A stretch of 64,000 nucleotides of DNA, from assembly GCA_958295895.1 (NCBI GenBank), contig CATQHI010000003.1, positions 620,001-684,000 of the forward strand. Reading direction: 5' to 3'. The position numbers and the translations under genes were made by a program. The notes beneath the pieces are model-generated. The model made no database searches. It had not been told where the DNA came from and saw nothing but the letters and a program-made list of their open reading frames with translations. Every line of letters starts with the position of its first letter. Position 1 is the first letter of the stretch. Shown here in pieces: positions 1 through 10,927 of the stretch. The stretch comes from Saprospiraceae bacterium (GTDB taxonomy: Bacteria; Bacteroidota; Bacteroidia; Chitinophagales; Saprospiraceae).

Positions 1-1
1 C

Positions 2-280
2 AAGGGGCAGGGTATCTACGCCTACGTCATCGTGGCCGATGGCGTACCGGCCGACGACCGCCTCCGCGAGGAGATCGTGGCCATGGTACGCCAGGAGATC
101 GGCCCCATCGCCAAGCCGGATAAGATCCAGTTCGTGGCCGAGCTGCCCAAGACGCGTTCCGGTAAGATCATGCGCCGCATTCTGCGCAAGGTCGCCTCCG
201 GAGAAACGGAGCAGTTGGGCGATACCTCCACCTTACTGAATCCGGAAGCGGTGGAGCAGGTGATCGCCGGCGTAGTGTAA
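2..280 (+). CDS. acs: Acetyl-CoA synthetase, C-terminal fragment (partial)
   Basis: This is the last ~92 residues of an AMP-forming acetyl-CoA synthetase; the 5' part lies outside the window. The enzyme activates acetate to acetyl-CoA through acetyl-AMP in the cytoplasm. The visible piece holds the mobile C-terminal domain. It contains the run [20 protein letters not shown], whose lysine just after SG is the universally conserved catalytic lysine that is acetylated for control. The end ([17 protein letters not shown]) matches the family terminus, so the 3' end is complete. It stops two bases before the convergent P5C dehydrogenase gene. Acs versus a propionyl-CoA synthetase cannot be fully separated from this fragment, but the DTSTL..P ending favours Acs. 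Confidence 0.9.
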   Translation, partial: KGQGIYAYVIVADGVPADDRLREEIVAMVRQEIGPIAKPDKIQFVAELPKTRSGKIMRRILRKVASGETEQLGDTSTLLNPEAVEQVIAGVV

Positions 281-282
281 GG

Positions 283-1911
<1,629 letters not shown>

Positions 1912-1955
1912 GTGGCGTTGGCTAGGGTAATGCGATGGGCGCGAAGGTAGCCAAC

Positions 1956-3194
1956 CTACTTCTTGCGGGCCGGCACTAGGTCGGAGTCGCGCTCGAGGAC
2001 CACGTGCAGGTAGCGGCGCTGCTTGTCGGCCAGCGTCACGATGAGGCTGCGACTGCGGTAGCCGGGCGCCGAGACCTGCAGCCGGTACGTACCCGGGGCC
2101 AGGTAGCGGTAAAAATCGCCAAACGCCGCACTGCTGTACACCGAGCTCTGCATCTGATCGTGGCCGGGAATGGTGAGGTGGGCCAGTACGGGCCTGCCCG
2201 TGACCCGGTCGGTGACCGTACCGTGAATGCCGTAGGTGGCCTCCCGCAGGTAGCCCAGTAGTGCGCGACGGATCGAGGTCCACAGGGTCGGTAGCTCCGC
2301 CGCCGGCAGGCGTTTGGCGTTGGTGATTTCCACGGTGGCCTCGCGGGTGCGGTGGTAGTAGTTCATGTAGTCCTGCCGCGAGCCGGCGATGGGGTACCAG
2401 TCGTGTCCGTTAGTGACCCCGTTACTCCGGTCCTTGAAGTAGGTACCCCCGGGGCCGTCGTGCTGGGCGCGCTGGGCGAACTCCCGGCTCACCTTGCGCC
2501 ACCAGTCGGTATCGGGATGGCGGGTGCGGAAGGTGTCCCAGGGATAATTAAACAGTTCCGCGCCTCCGTGAAAGTTGATGCCCAGGTCGAAACTGCGCCG
2601 CTCGGCGGCCCGCATGAAGATGCGGGTCTCGGGTTGGTGGGCGTTGCCGTCGGGGAAGCGGCCGTCGTCGGGGTCGGGGTAGTTGCGGTTCAGGTCGACC
2701 CCGTTGGCGTTGCCGCGGCGGGCGGCGGCCAGGCTGTAATCGCCGGCGGCATAGGCTCCGTCCGGATTGGCCAGCGGGTTGATATAAATCACGGTCTGTT
2801 CGAGGAGGCCGCCCTCGTCGTTGGTCAGCAGGTCTTCGGCCAGGCGAAGGAGAACCCAGTAGCCGGCCAGCTCATCGCCGTGCATGGCGGCCGTGCACAG
2901 CACCTGCGGCCGCGCCCGCTCCTGACGGATGCCCTGGGTGAGCTTAAGAGCCAGAATGCGGCGACCGGAGGGCAGGGTACCCCAAACCTCCACCCGACAG
3001 CGATCGGGGTAGCGCCGGGCCAGCTCGTAGAGAATGGCTTCGTAGACGCCGTAGGTGGGGTAGGCAGCGGCGGGTACCACGCGGTGCTGCGTAGGGGTAG
3101 GCGCCCGATCGGTGGTCAGTAGTGGATCCTGCGCCCGCAGCGACGGGGTAAGCCACCCGGGGACTAGCAACAGCACGAAAGCGATCCACTTCAC
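1956..3194 (-). CDS. Secreted M14 zinc carboxypeptidase with C-terminal transthyretin-like domain
   Basis: Exported metallocarboxypeptidase of the carboxypeptidase N/E/D type (M14B-like), about 412 residues from the GTG at 3194. That start gives a clean signal peptide (MKWIAFVLLLVPGWLTPSLRAQ), whereas the longer frame adds a polar leader. Zinc ligands are visible as H105 and E108 (AMHGDELAGYW) and H209 (NFHGGAELFNYPWDT). Substrate-binding NRN lies near 168-170 (VDLNRNYPD), and the catalytic glutamate is about E289 (EATVEITNAK). A CarboxypepD_reg-like beta domain follows (GTVTDRVTGRPV to the end). It probably trims C-terminal residues of peptides in the periplasm or outside the cell. A promoter-like box lies 4 bases before the GTG. 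Confidence 0.88.
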   Translation of the reverse strand: MKWIAFVLLLVPGWLTPSLRAQDPLLTTDRAPTPTQHRVVPAAAYPTYGVYEAILYELARRYPDRCRVEVWGTLPSGRRILALKLTQGIRQERARPQVLCTAAMHGDELAGYWVLLRLAEDLLTNDEGGLLEQTVIYINPLANPDGAYAAGDYSLAAARRGNANGVDLNRNYPDPDDGRFPDGNAHQPETRIFMRAAERRSFDLGINFHGGAELFNYPWDTFRTRHPDTDWWRKVSREFAQRAQHDGPGGTYFKDRSNGVTNGHDWYPIAGSRQDYMNYYHRTREATVEITNAKRLPAAELPTLWTSIRRALLGYLREATYGIHGTVTDRVTGRPVLAHLTIPGHDQMQSSVYSSAAFGDFYRYLAPGTYRLQVSAPGYRSRSLIVTLADKQRRYLHVVLERDSDLVPARKK

Positions 3195-3198
3195 GGAA

Positions 3199-3206
3199 GT
3201 AAGGTA
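3199..3206 (-). promoter_or_regulatory. Candidate -7 promoter box of the M14 peptidase gene
   Basis: On the minus strand this reads TACCTTAC, a variant of the Bacteroidota -7 element TAnnTTTG. It lies 4 bases before the GTG at 3194. At that spacing transcription would begin at or next to the start codon. It supports choosing the GTG over the longer frame. No convincing -33 box was recognised. Confidence 0.35.
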
Positions 3207-3259
3207 CCGGCGGGCAAAGGAATTGTTTATTTTTCCGCTGGCCAAATCCCCTACCCGTT

Positions 3260-4645
3260 GTGTCGCGACATGCTATCCTGACGTTCCTGCTGCTGGGTAG
3301 CGTATACGGTGCGGCCTTTTTAACCCTTACCCCACCCTACCAGGGGCCGGACGAGCCCAACCACCTCTACCGGGCCTACGCCATCAGCACCGGGGAGTGG
3401 GAGCCCGACCTGAGTACCCGGCGACGGGGTAGCGCCGTTCCTGCATCGCTGGTCGAGTTGTTCGCTGCCTTTCGTTTGCTGCGCTGGGATGCCCGACGGC
3501 AGACTACCGCAGCCGAGGTACGGCGCTTCGCTACGGTACCGCTTAGGTCCGGGGAGACCACCTTCATCGACTATCCGAACACGGCGGTGTATCCGGCAGT
3601 GGTGTACCTACCGGCTGCCGGCGGCCTCTGGGTGGCACGTCGTCTGGGAACTAGCGTACTGCACACCCTGTACCTGGCCCGTGCCGCCGGACTCCTGACG
3701 TGGCTGCTGGCGGGCGCACTGACGCTGTGGCTGCTGCCGGTTGCCCGCTGGCTGTTCGTCGCGCTGCTGCTGCTACCGATGAGCGTATTTACCCATGCGG
3801 TAGTGAGTGCTGACACCCTTACCGACGGGGTGGCCTTCGTAACGGTGGCCTACCTACTCCACCTGGCCCTGGGACGCACAGACCGGTTGGGCGCGCGCCA
3901 GCTCGTAGTGCTCAGCGTGCTGGCTGCCGGACTTGCATCCACCAAGTTGGTCTATACCCCCCTCTTACTACTGGGGGTACTCATTCCGCGGGAGCGTTTC
4001 GGCGGCTGGGGGCCCAAGGTTGCCGCGGCCATGCTACTGGGGGGGCTGACGGCGGGGGTGATGCTGTTCTGGTCGGGGCGCTCGGCGGATATTTACCTCA
4101 CCCGCAGTGCGTACGATGCCGGGGTGGAACAGGAGCTCCACCTACCCCGGCAGGCCGATGTCGGTGCGCAGGGCGCGCGCCTTGCCCGGGCACCCCACCG
4201 GCTCCTCAGCGCGGCGGCTAACAGCCTGCGCGATGCCGCGGGCATGTACCTACCGGGGTACATCGGCACCTTTGGCTGGCTTGATTTACGGCTCCCGCGG
4301 GGGCTGGTGTGGGGTGCCTACCTATGGTTGGTCGTCGTTACCTTGCTGGCCGGCGCTCCGGGGGTGCGGCTAGGCTGGTGGCACCGGGGGGTATTACTGA
4401 CGGCCGCCGTGGGCTGCTACCTGCTGGTGGTCCTGTCCCAGCTGCTCAGTTGGGAACCGGTGGGCTCGGGCACGGTCGGCACCATTCAGGGCAGGTACCT
4501 CACCCCCATTGGTCCGCTGCTATTCTTGCTGTTCAACCGGCCGCAGCGACCGTGGCCGGGACTACCGTGGCTGGTAGGCGGGGGAAGTCTCGTCCTCCTC
4601 ACCAGCAGTGTGTACCTGGTGTACCAGCGGTATTACGTGGGCTAA
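3260..4645 (+). CDS. DUF2142-like polytopic membrane protein
   Basis: A 461-residue integral membrane protein with about 10-12 hydrophobic segments. Near the N-terminus it has PPYQGPDEPNHLYRAYAIS, the pattern of DUF2142 proteins, which resemble glycosyltransferases of the GT-C fold (acidic residues in the first periplasmic loop). A role in transferring sugars from lipid carriers to envelope polymers is plausible but not shown. The start is a GTG at 3260, which places the first hydrophobic segment (HAILTFLLLGSVYGAAFL) directly at the N-terminus. It is divergent from the M14 peptidase and is followed by the symporter 42 bases downstream. DUF2142 membership is a motif-based call. Confidence 0.7.
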   Translation: MSRHAILTFLLLGSVYGAAFLTLTPPYQGPDEPNHLYRAYAISTGEWEPDLSTRRRGSAVPASLVELFAAFRLLRWDARRQTTAAEVRRFATVPLRSGETTFIDYPNTAVYPAVVYLPAAGGLWVARRLGTSVLHTLYLARAAGLLTWLLAGALTLWLLPVARWLFVALLLLPMSVFTHAVVSADTLTDGVAFVTVAYLLHLALGRTDRLGARQLVVLSVLAAGLASTKLVYTPLLLLGVLIPRERFGGWGPKVAAAMLLGGLTAGVMLFWSGRSADIYLTRSAYDAGVEQELHLPRQADVGAQGARLARAPHRLLSAAANSLRDAAGMYLPGYIGTFGWLDLRLPRGLVWGAYLWLVVVTLLAGAPGVRLGWWHRGVLLTAAVGCYLLVVLSQLLSWEPVGSGTVGTIQGRYLTPIGPLLFLLFNRPQRPWPGLPWLVGGGSLVLLTSSVYLVYQRYYVG

Positions 4646-4687
4646 ACGTGCATACATTACCTTACCCGCACTTACCTGGACTACCCC

Positions 4688-6499
4688 ATGCAGCTGACCT
4701 CCCTGGATTGGATCATCGTCTTCGCCTTTTTTGCCATCACCCTGGCCATCGGGCTGTGGGCCAGCCGGGGCTCCGGTAAATCGACCAGCGAGTTTTTTCT
4801 CTCGGGCCGCAATATGCCCTGGTGGCTGCTGGGCGTATCCATGGTGGCCACGACCTTTTCGGCCGATACGCCGAACCTGGTCACCGACATCGTCCGCAAG
4901 CAGGGGGTGGCCGGCAACTGGGCCTGGTGGGCCTTCCTCCTTACGGGCATGCTCACGGTGTTCGTGTACGCGCGGCTGTGGCGGCGCTCGGGGGTGATGA
5001 CCGACCTGGAGTTCTACGAGCTCCGGTACGCCGGGGCGCCGGCGCGGTTCCTGCGGCAGTTTCGGGCCATCTATCTGGGGGTGTTTTTTAACGTGATGAT
5101 TATGGCAACGGTCTGCCTGGCAGGAATCAAGATTGCCGGGGTGCTGCTGGACATCGACCCCATCACTACGGTAATGATCGTATCGGTGGTCACCGTAATC
5201 TACTCTGCGCTGGGTGGTCTTAAGGGAGTAATCCTCACCGACTTCGTGCAGTTCATCTTCGCTATGGTGGGGGCCATCTGGGCGGCCTACGTCATCGTGA
5301 ACCTGCCCGAGGTGGGGGGGCTGGAAAACCTACTGTCACACGCCGAGGTGCGCAAGCAGCTCGACCTGATTCCTGACTTTACCGATCCGGCGCTTTACGT
5401 ACCGCTGTTCGTAGTACCCATCGCCGTGCAGTGGTGGAGCGTGTGGTATCCGGGGGCCGAGCCCGGCGGCGGGGGGTACGTAGCCCAGCGCATGCTGGCG
5501 GCGAAGGGAGAAAATCATGCCGTAGGAGCTACCCTGCTCTTTAATGCCTTTCACTACGCCCTGCGCCCCTGGCCCTGGATCCTGATCGCGCTGTGTTCCA
5601 TCGTGATTTTTCCCGATTTGGACAGCATTGCCGCCGCCTTTCCCAACGTGGCGGCCAAGGTGATCAACGACGACCTGGCCTACCCCGCCATGCTGAGCTA
5701 CCTGCCTACGGGCTTGCTCGGCCTGGTCATCGCCTCACTGATTGCCGCCCTGATGTCTACCCTGTCCACCCACCTCAACTGGGGGTCGAGCTACGTGGTG
5801 CACGATTGGTACCACCGCTTCATCGACCCGGAAGCGGATGAGGACCGACTAGTGCTCATCGGCCGTATCAGCACCGTGCTGCTCATGGTACTGGCGGCTT
5901 TCTTCGCTTTGGCGCTGACCAATGCCCTGCAGGCGTTTAATATCCTTCTCCAGATCGGGGCGGGTACCGGCCTTATCTTCATCCTGCGCTGGTTCTGGTG
6001 GCGCATTAATGCGTATACGGAGATCGCGGGCATGTTCGTCAGTTTCGTGGTGGCGCTCTTCTTAGAATTTAGCTGGGAGTCTACCGGTCTACCCCTACTG
6101 CTGGACTACCAGAAGCTCCTACTCGGCATCGGCCTGACCACCGTGGGCTGGCTGGCTACCACCTTCATGACCCGACCTACCGATTTGGCTACCCTACAGC
6201 ACTTTTACCTCACTACCCGCCCCGGAGGACCGGGCTGGGCTCCGGTAGTAGATTCCCTGCCCACCAAGCACATCGACACGGCGGCCGACGGCCAGCTTCC
6301 GCTGCGTATTCTGGCGATGGTGGTGGGTGCGGTGGCGGTCTACTCCGTGCTCTTTACTACCGGCTTCTACCTGTACGGCGACCTTTCCAGCGCACTCATA
6401 GCCGGGGCGGTAGCCGTGCTCACCATCGGTAGCCTACTCCTCATCTGGCAACGGCTCAACTCAGGGGCGGGGGCGCAGGTGCACCGTAACCAGAACTAG
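4688..6499 (+). CDS. Sodium:solute symporter (SSS family)
   Basis: A 603-residue transporter with about 14-15 membrane segments. It couples inward sodium flow to uptake of an unknown solute, possibly a sugar, organic acid or osmolyte. Typical SSS features are TTSEFFLSGRN-like text near the N-terminus (KSTSEFFLSGRNMPWWLLG), TFSADTPN, and the central YSALGGLKGVILTDFVQF segment, which corresponds to the SSS signature. The C-terminus is longer than in core PutP-like members and ends in extra helices. This resembles large Bacteroidota SSS proteins found beside sugar-catabolism genes. Substrate cannot be assigned from sequence. Downstream lies the DUF3050 gene, 34 bases away and on the same strand. 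Confidence 0.85.
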   Translation: MQLTSLDWIIVFAFFAITLAIGLWASRGSGKSTSEFFLSGRNMPWWLLGVSMVATTFSADTPNLVTDIVRKQGVAGNWAWWAFLLTGMLTVFVYARLWRRSGVMTDLEFYELRYAGAPARFLRQFRAIYLGVFFNVMIMATVCLAGIKIAGVLLDIDPITTVMIVSVVTVIYSALGGLKGVILTDFVQFIFAMVGAIWAAYVIVNLPEVGGLENLLSHAEVRKQLDLIPDFTDPALYVPLFVVPIAVQWWSVWYPGAEPGGGGYVAQRMLAAKGENHAVGATLLFNAFHYALRPWPWILIALCSIVIFPDLDSIAAAFPNVAAKVINDDLAYPAMLSYLPTGLLGLVIASLIAALMSTLSTHLNWGSSYVVHDWYHRFIDPEADEDRLVLIGRISTVLLMVLAAFFALALTNALQAFNILLQIGAGTGLIFILRWFWWRINAYTEIAGMFVSFVVALFLEFSWESTGLPLLLDYQKLLLGIGLTTVGWLATTFMTRPTDLATLQHFYLTTRPGGPGWAPVVDSLPTKHIDTAADGQLPLRILAMVVGAVAVYSVLFTTGFYLYGDLSSALIAGAVAVLTIGSLLLIWQRLNSGAGAQVHRNQN

Positions 6500-6533
6500 C
6501 CATCGTTGTTTGGTAGAGACATAAGCCCGTCTC

Positions 6534-7326
6534 ATGCAGATCCGCCACATCGAAGCCCGCATCGCCCTCCTGCGCCGCCAGCTCACCGAGCACCAGCTCT
6601 ACCACCTGCTGTCCGACATTCCGGACGTCAGGGTGTTCATGGAGTCCCACATCTTCGCCGTGTGGGACTTCATGTCGCTGCTCAAAAGCCTACAGAACTA
6701 CCTCACCTGCACGACCCTCCCCTGGAAACCCGTAGCCAATGCCGCCACCGCCCGCTTCATCAATGAGATCGTGCTGGGCGAGGAAACGGACGTGGACCGT
6801 AACGGCGTACCCTCCAGCCACTTTGAGCTGTACCGCGAGGCCATGCGGGAGGTAGGGGCGGATACCCGGCCCATCACCGACTTATTGGCCCACATTGACT
6901 CACTCGCCGATGTCGACGCCGCACTGAAGGGTACCAGGTTACCGCAGGGCGTCGAGCAATTTCTCCGCTCTACCTTCGATTTGATTCGGGAGGGGCAGCC
7001 GCACAAAATCGCTGCCGCCTTCACCTTCGGCCGCGAAAGCCTGATCCCCGAAATGTTTATCGAGATCATCCGCCAATCGGGCGAGGATAAATCGCGGTGT
7101 CCGCGCCTGCTCTATTACCTAGAGCGGCACATCGAGGTCGACGGCGATGAGCACGGACCGCTGGCGGAAGCCCTGGTGCGGGAGCTCTGCGCGTGAGGAT
7201 GCCACCAAGTGGGAGGAAGCGGCTACCGTAGCCGAGCAGGCCCTGCGTCGCCGTATCGCGCTCTGGGATGGTATTGCCGCCCAATTGCAGTCACGGCCTA
7301 CTCCGGTGTCGCAGCAGCATCGGTAG
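6534..7326 (+). CDS. DUF3050 (heme-oxygenase-like fold) protein, frameshifted near its 3' end
   Basis: A DUF3050 family protein of unknown function; the family is predicted to adopt a helical heme-oxygenase-like fold. Family blocks are ESHIFAVWDFMSLLKSLQ, SHFELYREAM and EMFIEIIR. As read, the frame ends with a TGA at 7194, right after RELCA. The next frame continues with EDATKWEEA and then RIALWDGIAAQLQ, which is the ordinary C-terminus of the family. Removing one base near 7192 (tgcgcgtgag) restores C-G-E-D and a stop at 7324-7326. I therefore treat it as one gene of about 263 residues with an inserted base. The restored 3' end overlaps the convergent trehalase gene by 29 bases. Confidence 0.8.
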
Positions 7327-8920
7327 CCATGCGCAGGTACACCCCGTTGCTCCAGCCGAAGCCATCCTGTACGGGGTACTCCCCGCCGCCGGCCTCGAGG
7401 GTGATGTCCTCCACGTTGTACTTCTCGACCAGCTTATCGACGTTTGCGTAGACGCGCTCGTTGTTAGTCATCCAGCGGTCGCGGATGCTGGTGGCCAGGT
7501 CGTCGATCCCGTAGTGGCGCAGTCCGGCGTAGGCCATCCACTGCAGGGGTGGCCAGCCATTGGGGGCATCCCACTGCTGACCGGTCTGCCGCAGACTGGT
7601 GCGCAGGCCTCCGGGGGCAAGAAAATCTGCTTCGAGCCGGCGAGCTACGGTGGCGGCCCGGTCTTCGGGTGCCGCCTCGACGAACAGCGGGTACACCCCG
7701 GCCAGCGTCAGGTAGCCGGTGAAATCCCCCGTCGACCAGTTGCGGTCCTCGTACCAGCCGGTGGCCTCGTTCCAGAGGTAATCATTTATGGCGGCCCGGC
7801 GGCGGTCGGCCCGTTGCTGCCAGGCTTCTTTCTCGGGGATCAGCTCAGTGTGCTCCGCTAGCAAGGATTCGAGCCTATAGAGTAGCGCATTCAGATCCGG
7901 GGGCACGATATCGGTAGTCACGATGGTCGATAAAGTCTCCCCGTCGGCGAACCAGCGGGCGGAAAAGTCCCAGCCCGATTCGGCCCCACTGCGCAGGTGG
8001 CGGGCTACGAGCTGGCTATCGCGGCCACTCTCGCGGATCGTAAGTACGTCCTCCCGGTAGCTCTCCGCCCGGGGGCGGTCGCCGGCGTCGTAATAGCGAT
8101 TCAGCACGGTACTATCACCGATCAGCACCACGTGATTCACGGCGGGCGCGGCGGCGGTCACCTCCCCCTCCCCCCGCATCCAGAAGGCGTGCTCGGCTTC
8201 CATCTGCTCCAGGAACTCGGCGTACACCTGCTCCCCCTCAATACCGGCCAGGACCTCCACCATGAGTCCGAAGAAGGGCGGCTGGGAGCGGGTCAGGTAG
8301 TAGGTACGGTTACCGTTGGGGATGAAGCCGAGCTCGTCGATGAGGTAGGCGAAGTTGGTCACCATCGACCGCACCAGGCTATCCTGGCCCGCCGCCGCCA
8401 GCCCCAGCAACGTGAAGTAGCTATCCCAGTAGTACACCTCACGGAAGCGCCCCCCGGGCACCACGTAGTCCTGCGGCAGCACGATGAGGCTACCGGCGCT
8501 GCCCTCGTCGCTGCCGGCCCGGCGGGTCAGTACCGGCCAGAGCGCGTCGATGTGCTCGGTGATGCTGCGGCTGCCGTCGCTGGTGAAGCCGCTATCGGGA
8601 CTGGCCGGCGGGTCAAAGTGAGTCTCCACGAAGGTCTTTAGGTCGAAGCTCTGCTCCGCCCGCTCCGTGCGGTAGACCTCCATGATTGCCCGGGCGGACT
8701 GCTTCGGGATCATATCCACAAAGGTTTTTCCGTCGGGGTATACCTGCTGCATCTGCACCTCCCGGAACAGGTCTCCGAAGAGCTCGTCGGGCGCCAGCAG
8801 GCGTTCGGCATCGAGCGAATCGGCCGTAACGGCTACGGTCTGCTCGGTGTCCGCGGGCTGGGTATCCTGGCGGCAGGCGAAAAAACCGAGGCAGAGCAGC
8901 AGCAGGAGGTACGGGCGCAT
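7298..8920 (-). CDS. treA: Trehalase, GH37 family, predicted lipoprotein
   Basis: Hydrolyses alpha,alpha-trehalose to two glucose molecules. The 540-residue protein carries both trehalase signatures: PGGRFREVYYWDSYF (about 155-169) and QWDAPNGWPPLQW (about 449-461). A glycine-rich GGGEY block follows near the C-terminus. The start at 8920 (MRPYLLLLLCLGFFAC) gives a short signal peptide ending in a lipobox-like FFAC with the lipidated cysteine at about residue 16. This points to the periplasm or outer membrane. A TTG-initiated frame begins 27 bases upstream and is less likely. It is divergent from the amidohydrolase gene. Confidence 0.93.
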   Translation of the reverse strand: MRPYLLLLLCLGFFACRQDTQPADTEQTVAVTADSLDAERLLAPDELFGDLFREVQMQQVYPDGKTFVDMIPKQSARAIMEVYRTERAEQSFDLKTFVETHFDPPASPDSGFTSDGSRSITEHIDALWPVLTRRAGSDEGSAGSLIVLPQDYVVPGGRFREVYYWDSYFTLLGLAAAGQDSLVRSMVTNFAYLIDELGFIPNGNRTYYLTRSQPPFFGLMVEVLAGIEGEQVYAEFLEQMEAEHAFWMRGEGEVTAAAPAVNHVVLIGDSTVLNRYYDAGDRPRAESYREDVLTIRESGRDSQLVARHLRSGAESGWDFSARWFADGETLSTIVTTDIVPPDLNALLYRLESLLAEHTELIPEKEAWQQRADRRRAAINDYLWNEATGWYEDRNWSTGDFTGYLTLAGVYPLFVEAAPEDRAATVARRLEADFLAPGGLRTSLRQTGQQWDAPNGWPPLQWMAYAGLRHYGIDDLATSIRDRWMTNNERVYANVDKLVEKYNVEDITLEAGGGEYPVQDGFGWSNGVYLRMATDAAATPE

Positions 8921-8981
8921 GGGGCGGGTGACTGGTTCGGCGGTCAATATCGCACATTTGGTCAGCTTGCCGGGCCCTGAG

Positions 8982-8988
8982 TACTTTG
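8982..8988 (+). promoter_or_regulatory. Candidate -7 box before the amidohydrolase
   Basis: The sequence TACTTTG, followed by CCGGCT and then ATG at 8995, resembles the Bacteroidota -7 element with one spacer base missing. It is 6 bases from the start codon, so the transcript may be leaderless. Confidence 0.3.
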
Positions 8989-8994
8989 CCGGCT

Positions 8995-10189
8995 ATGAGG
9001 TCTTACTCCGCTGATTATATCTATCCTATTGCCCGCCCACCCATTCGCCGGGGTATCGTGACTGTGGATGATAGTGGGACGGTTATCGGGGTCCAGGATC
9101 CGGCGGCGGCTGACTTCGTTGCACCTGCGGCCCCGCCCGAATGGTACGATGGCGTACTCATCCCAGGTTTCGTCAATGCCCACTGCCACCTGGAGCTCAG
9201 CCATTTACGCGGTGTGAGCGCTACCGGCAAAACCCTGCTTCCCTTTCTGGTCGACGTGGTCACGCTGCGTGAGGTGGATCAGACCGAGATCGAACAGGCC
9301 ATCGTAGAGCAGGATCGCCAGATGTGGGAGCGCGGCATCCAGGCAGTCGGTGATATTTGCAACAAGGCGGATACGGCGGCAGTGAAACGGAATAGCCCGA
9401 TCACCTACTACAGCTTCGTGGAGATGTTTGACTTTCTCCAGCCGGAGCGGGCCCGGGCCAGCTACGATATCTACCTACCGGCCTATGCAGCCCAACCGGA
9501 ACCAAAGAGTGCCGTACCCCACGCGCCCTACACCGTAAGCGATGCGCTCTATCCCCTTATTAACCACTTGAATACGGGCAGTGAGACGGTGAGTATTCAC
9601 AACCAGGAAACACCCGCCGAAGACCTGCTTTTTGAGACGGGAAGCAGTCCCTTCGCGGAGTTCTTTGCTGGTTTCGGTGCCAGTCTGGCGTCGTTCAGTG
9701 CCCCGGGTACTCCGTCTATCTTCCACGCGCTACAGCGGATGGACCCCAGCAAACGCACCCTCTTCGTCCACAACACCCTGACCACCGAAGCGGCTATCCT
9801 GGCCGCCCAGGCCTGGGGGGGAAAACGGCATCTACTGGGCCACCTGCCCCAACGCTAACCTCTACATCGAAAACCGCCTACCGCGCTACGACCGCTTCCT
9901 CAATACGGGCGCGAAAGTGTGTGTGGGTACCGACAGCCTCACCTCCAACTGGCAGCTCGACATTCTGGAGGAGTTACGCACCATCGCCCGCTACCAGAGC
10001 TACGTGCCCTTCGACGATCTGCTACGCTGGGCCACGCTGAATGGTGCCGAGGCACTACAGCTGGATCACCGCCTGGGTAGTCTGGAAGTAGGTAAGCAGC
10101 CCGGGCTGTTACTTCTACGCGATTTGGAGGGTCAACGGCCGGATCACTTCCACATCGGGGCGCGGACGCAGGTACAACGCTTGGTGTGA
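8995..10189 (+). CDS. Amidohydrolase/deaminase (COG0402), frameshifted; possible aminodeoxyfutalosine deaminase
   Basis: A metal-dependent deaminase of the chlorohydrolase/adenosine-type family. Metal ligands are visible in GFVNAHCHLELSHLRG (HxH), HAPYTVS and SIHNQE, and the late aspartate in VCVGTDSLTSN. Two frames join at a seven-G run (9815-9821). Removing one G converts the premature stop at about 9858 into AWGENGIYWATCPNANLYIENR, the expected core. The repaired protein is about 397 residues. The HxHLE(L/F)S pattern resembles aminodeoxyfutalosine deaminases of the futalosine menaquinone route, and a MqnP-like prenyltransferase lies 6 kb away. Other members deaminate purine derivatives, so the substrate is an inference. 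ATG 8995 was preferred over a TTG at 8986. Confidence 0.78.
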
Positions 10190-10207
10190 GTGGCGTGTCT
10201 ATTCATT

Positions 10208-10804
10208 ATGCTACGCCTCATCTTTCTACTGCTTGTTTCTGGTACGCTCACCGCCCAGACCGCCCGGCTCGATAAAGACGCCGTCAAGCCCCCCACCAAG
10301 AGCTGGGAGGATGACCACCGCTGGGAGCAGATCGACAATTTGGAGGGTCGCTTTCGCATCGAGACTCCGGGGCCGCTAGAACACAAGATCGACACCCTCG
10401 AAACGGCCGTGGGCGAGCAGGTCTTCCACACCTACTTCTTCAAGGTACCGGAGCTGGAGCGCGCCGAAAACCTCATCTACGTACTCAGCTACGTCGACTA
10501 CCCCGCCGGTGCGCTGCATCAGGACAGCACCGAGCTGGTGCGTGAGCTCTTAGCATCTACCGAAGAATCCGCCGCCGAGGCCCTACGCGGCGAGGTCGTC
10601 TACGCCACCGACCGTGAGGTGCTTGGCTACCCCGGCCGTATCTGGCGCATCGACTATAAAGATGGGGAGGCGCAGGCGCGTACCCTGGCCTTCGTGGTGG
10701 GGGGTAGGTACTATGAGTTGAAGACTTTCGCGCTGAGTGGGCGGGGATTGAGTGAGGCCTCGGATAAGTTTTTTCGGAGCTTTCGGTTGCTTTCTACCGG
10801 GTAG
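10208..10804 (+). CDS. Small secreted protein of unknown function
   Basis: I do not recognise a family. The 198-residue protein starts with a signal peptide (MLRLIFLLLVSGTLTAQ) cleaved after TAQ. The mature part is mixed alpha/beta with a central FRIETPGPLEHKIDTLETAVG stretch and ends FFRSFRLL. This recalls small Bacteroidota proteins that carry a conserved pattern of a short-chain 'F.i..P' strand and a terminal F-F-x-S-F-x. The ATG at 10208 was chosen because the frame from 10190 adds six residues ahead of the signal peptide. It begins 18 bases after the amidohydrolase stop, suggesting co-transcription. A palindromic repeat follows. Confidence 0.6.
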   Translation: MLRLIFLLLVSGTLTAQTARLDKDAVKPPTKSWEDDHRWEQIDNLEGRFRIETPGPLEHKIDTLETAVGEQVFHTYFFKVPELERAENLIYVLSYVDYPAGALHQDSTELVRELLASTEESAAEALRGEVVYATDREVLGYPGRIWRIDYKDGEAQARTLAFVVGGRYYELKTFALSGRGLSEASDKFFRSFRLLSTG

Positions 10805-10844
10805 TATAATGCGCCTGCGACGGGCAGCTCCGCTGCGGAGGATG

Positions 10845-10927
10845 AACCGCGGAGGACGCAGAGGGGCGCAGAGGTGTTTTGGCATGGGTGTCAAATAACT
10901 CTGTGTCTCTCCGCGCCCTCTGCGGTT
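10845..10927. repeat. Palindromic dispersed element, copy 1 (AACCGCAGAGG family)
   Basis: Two 29-base arms, 10845-10873 and 10899-10927, form an imperfect inverted repeat with 23 of 29 positions paired by sequence. All six differences are G/A transitions, so several can still pair as G-U in RNA. The arms begin with AACCGC(A/G)GAGG and are separated by a 25-base loop. The element sits between convergent genes. Its right end supplies part of the stop codon of the GH78 gene (TTA at 10926-10928). Related arms occur at 26580-26653 and 47865-47938. It may act as a bidirectional terminator or be a mobile palindrome. Confidence 0.8.

Noticed and set aside
2352-3122. Long plus-strand open frame (256 codons) opposite the M14 peptidase
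   Set aside because: Low-complexity Val/Gly/Ala composition typical of antisense frames in GC-rich genes; similar shadows occur opposite trehalase, GH78, patatin and ahcY.
10805-10925. Possible small RNA or tRNA gene with strong secondary structure
   Set aside because: No cloverleaf or CCA-type end; the structure is explained by the palindromic element found in two other places.
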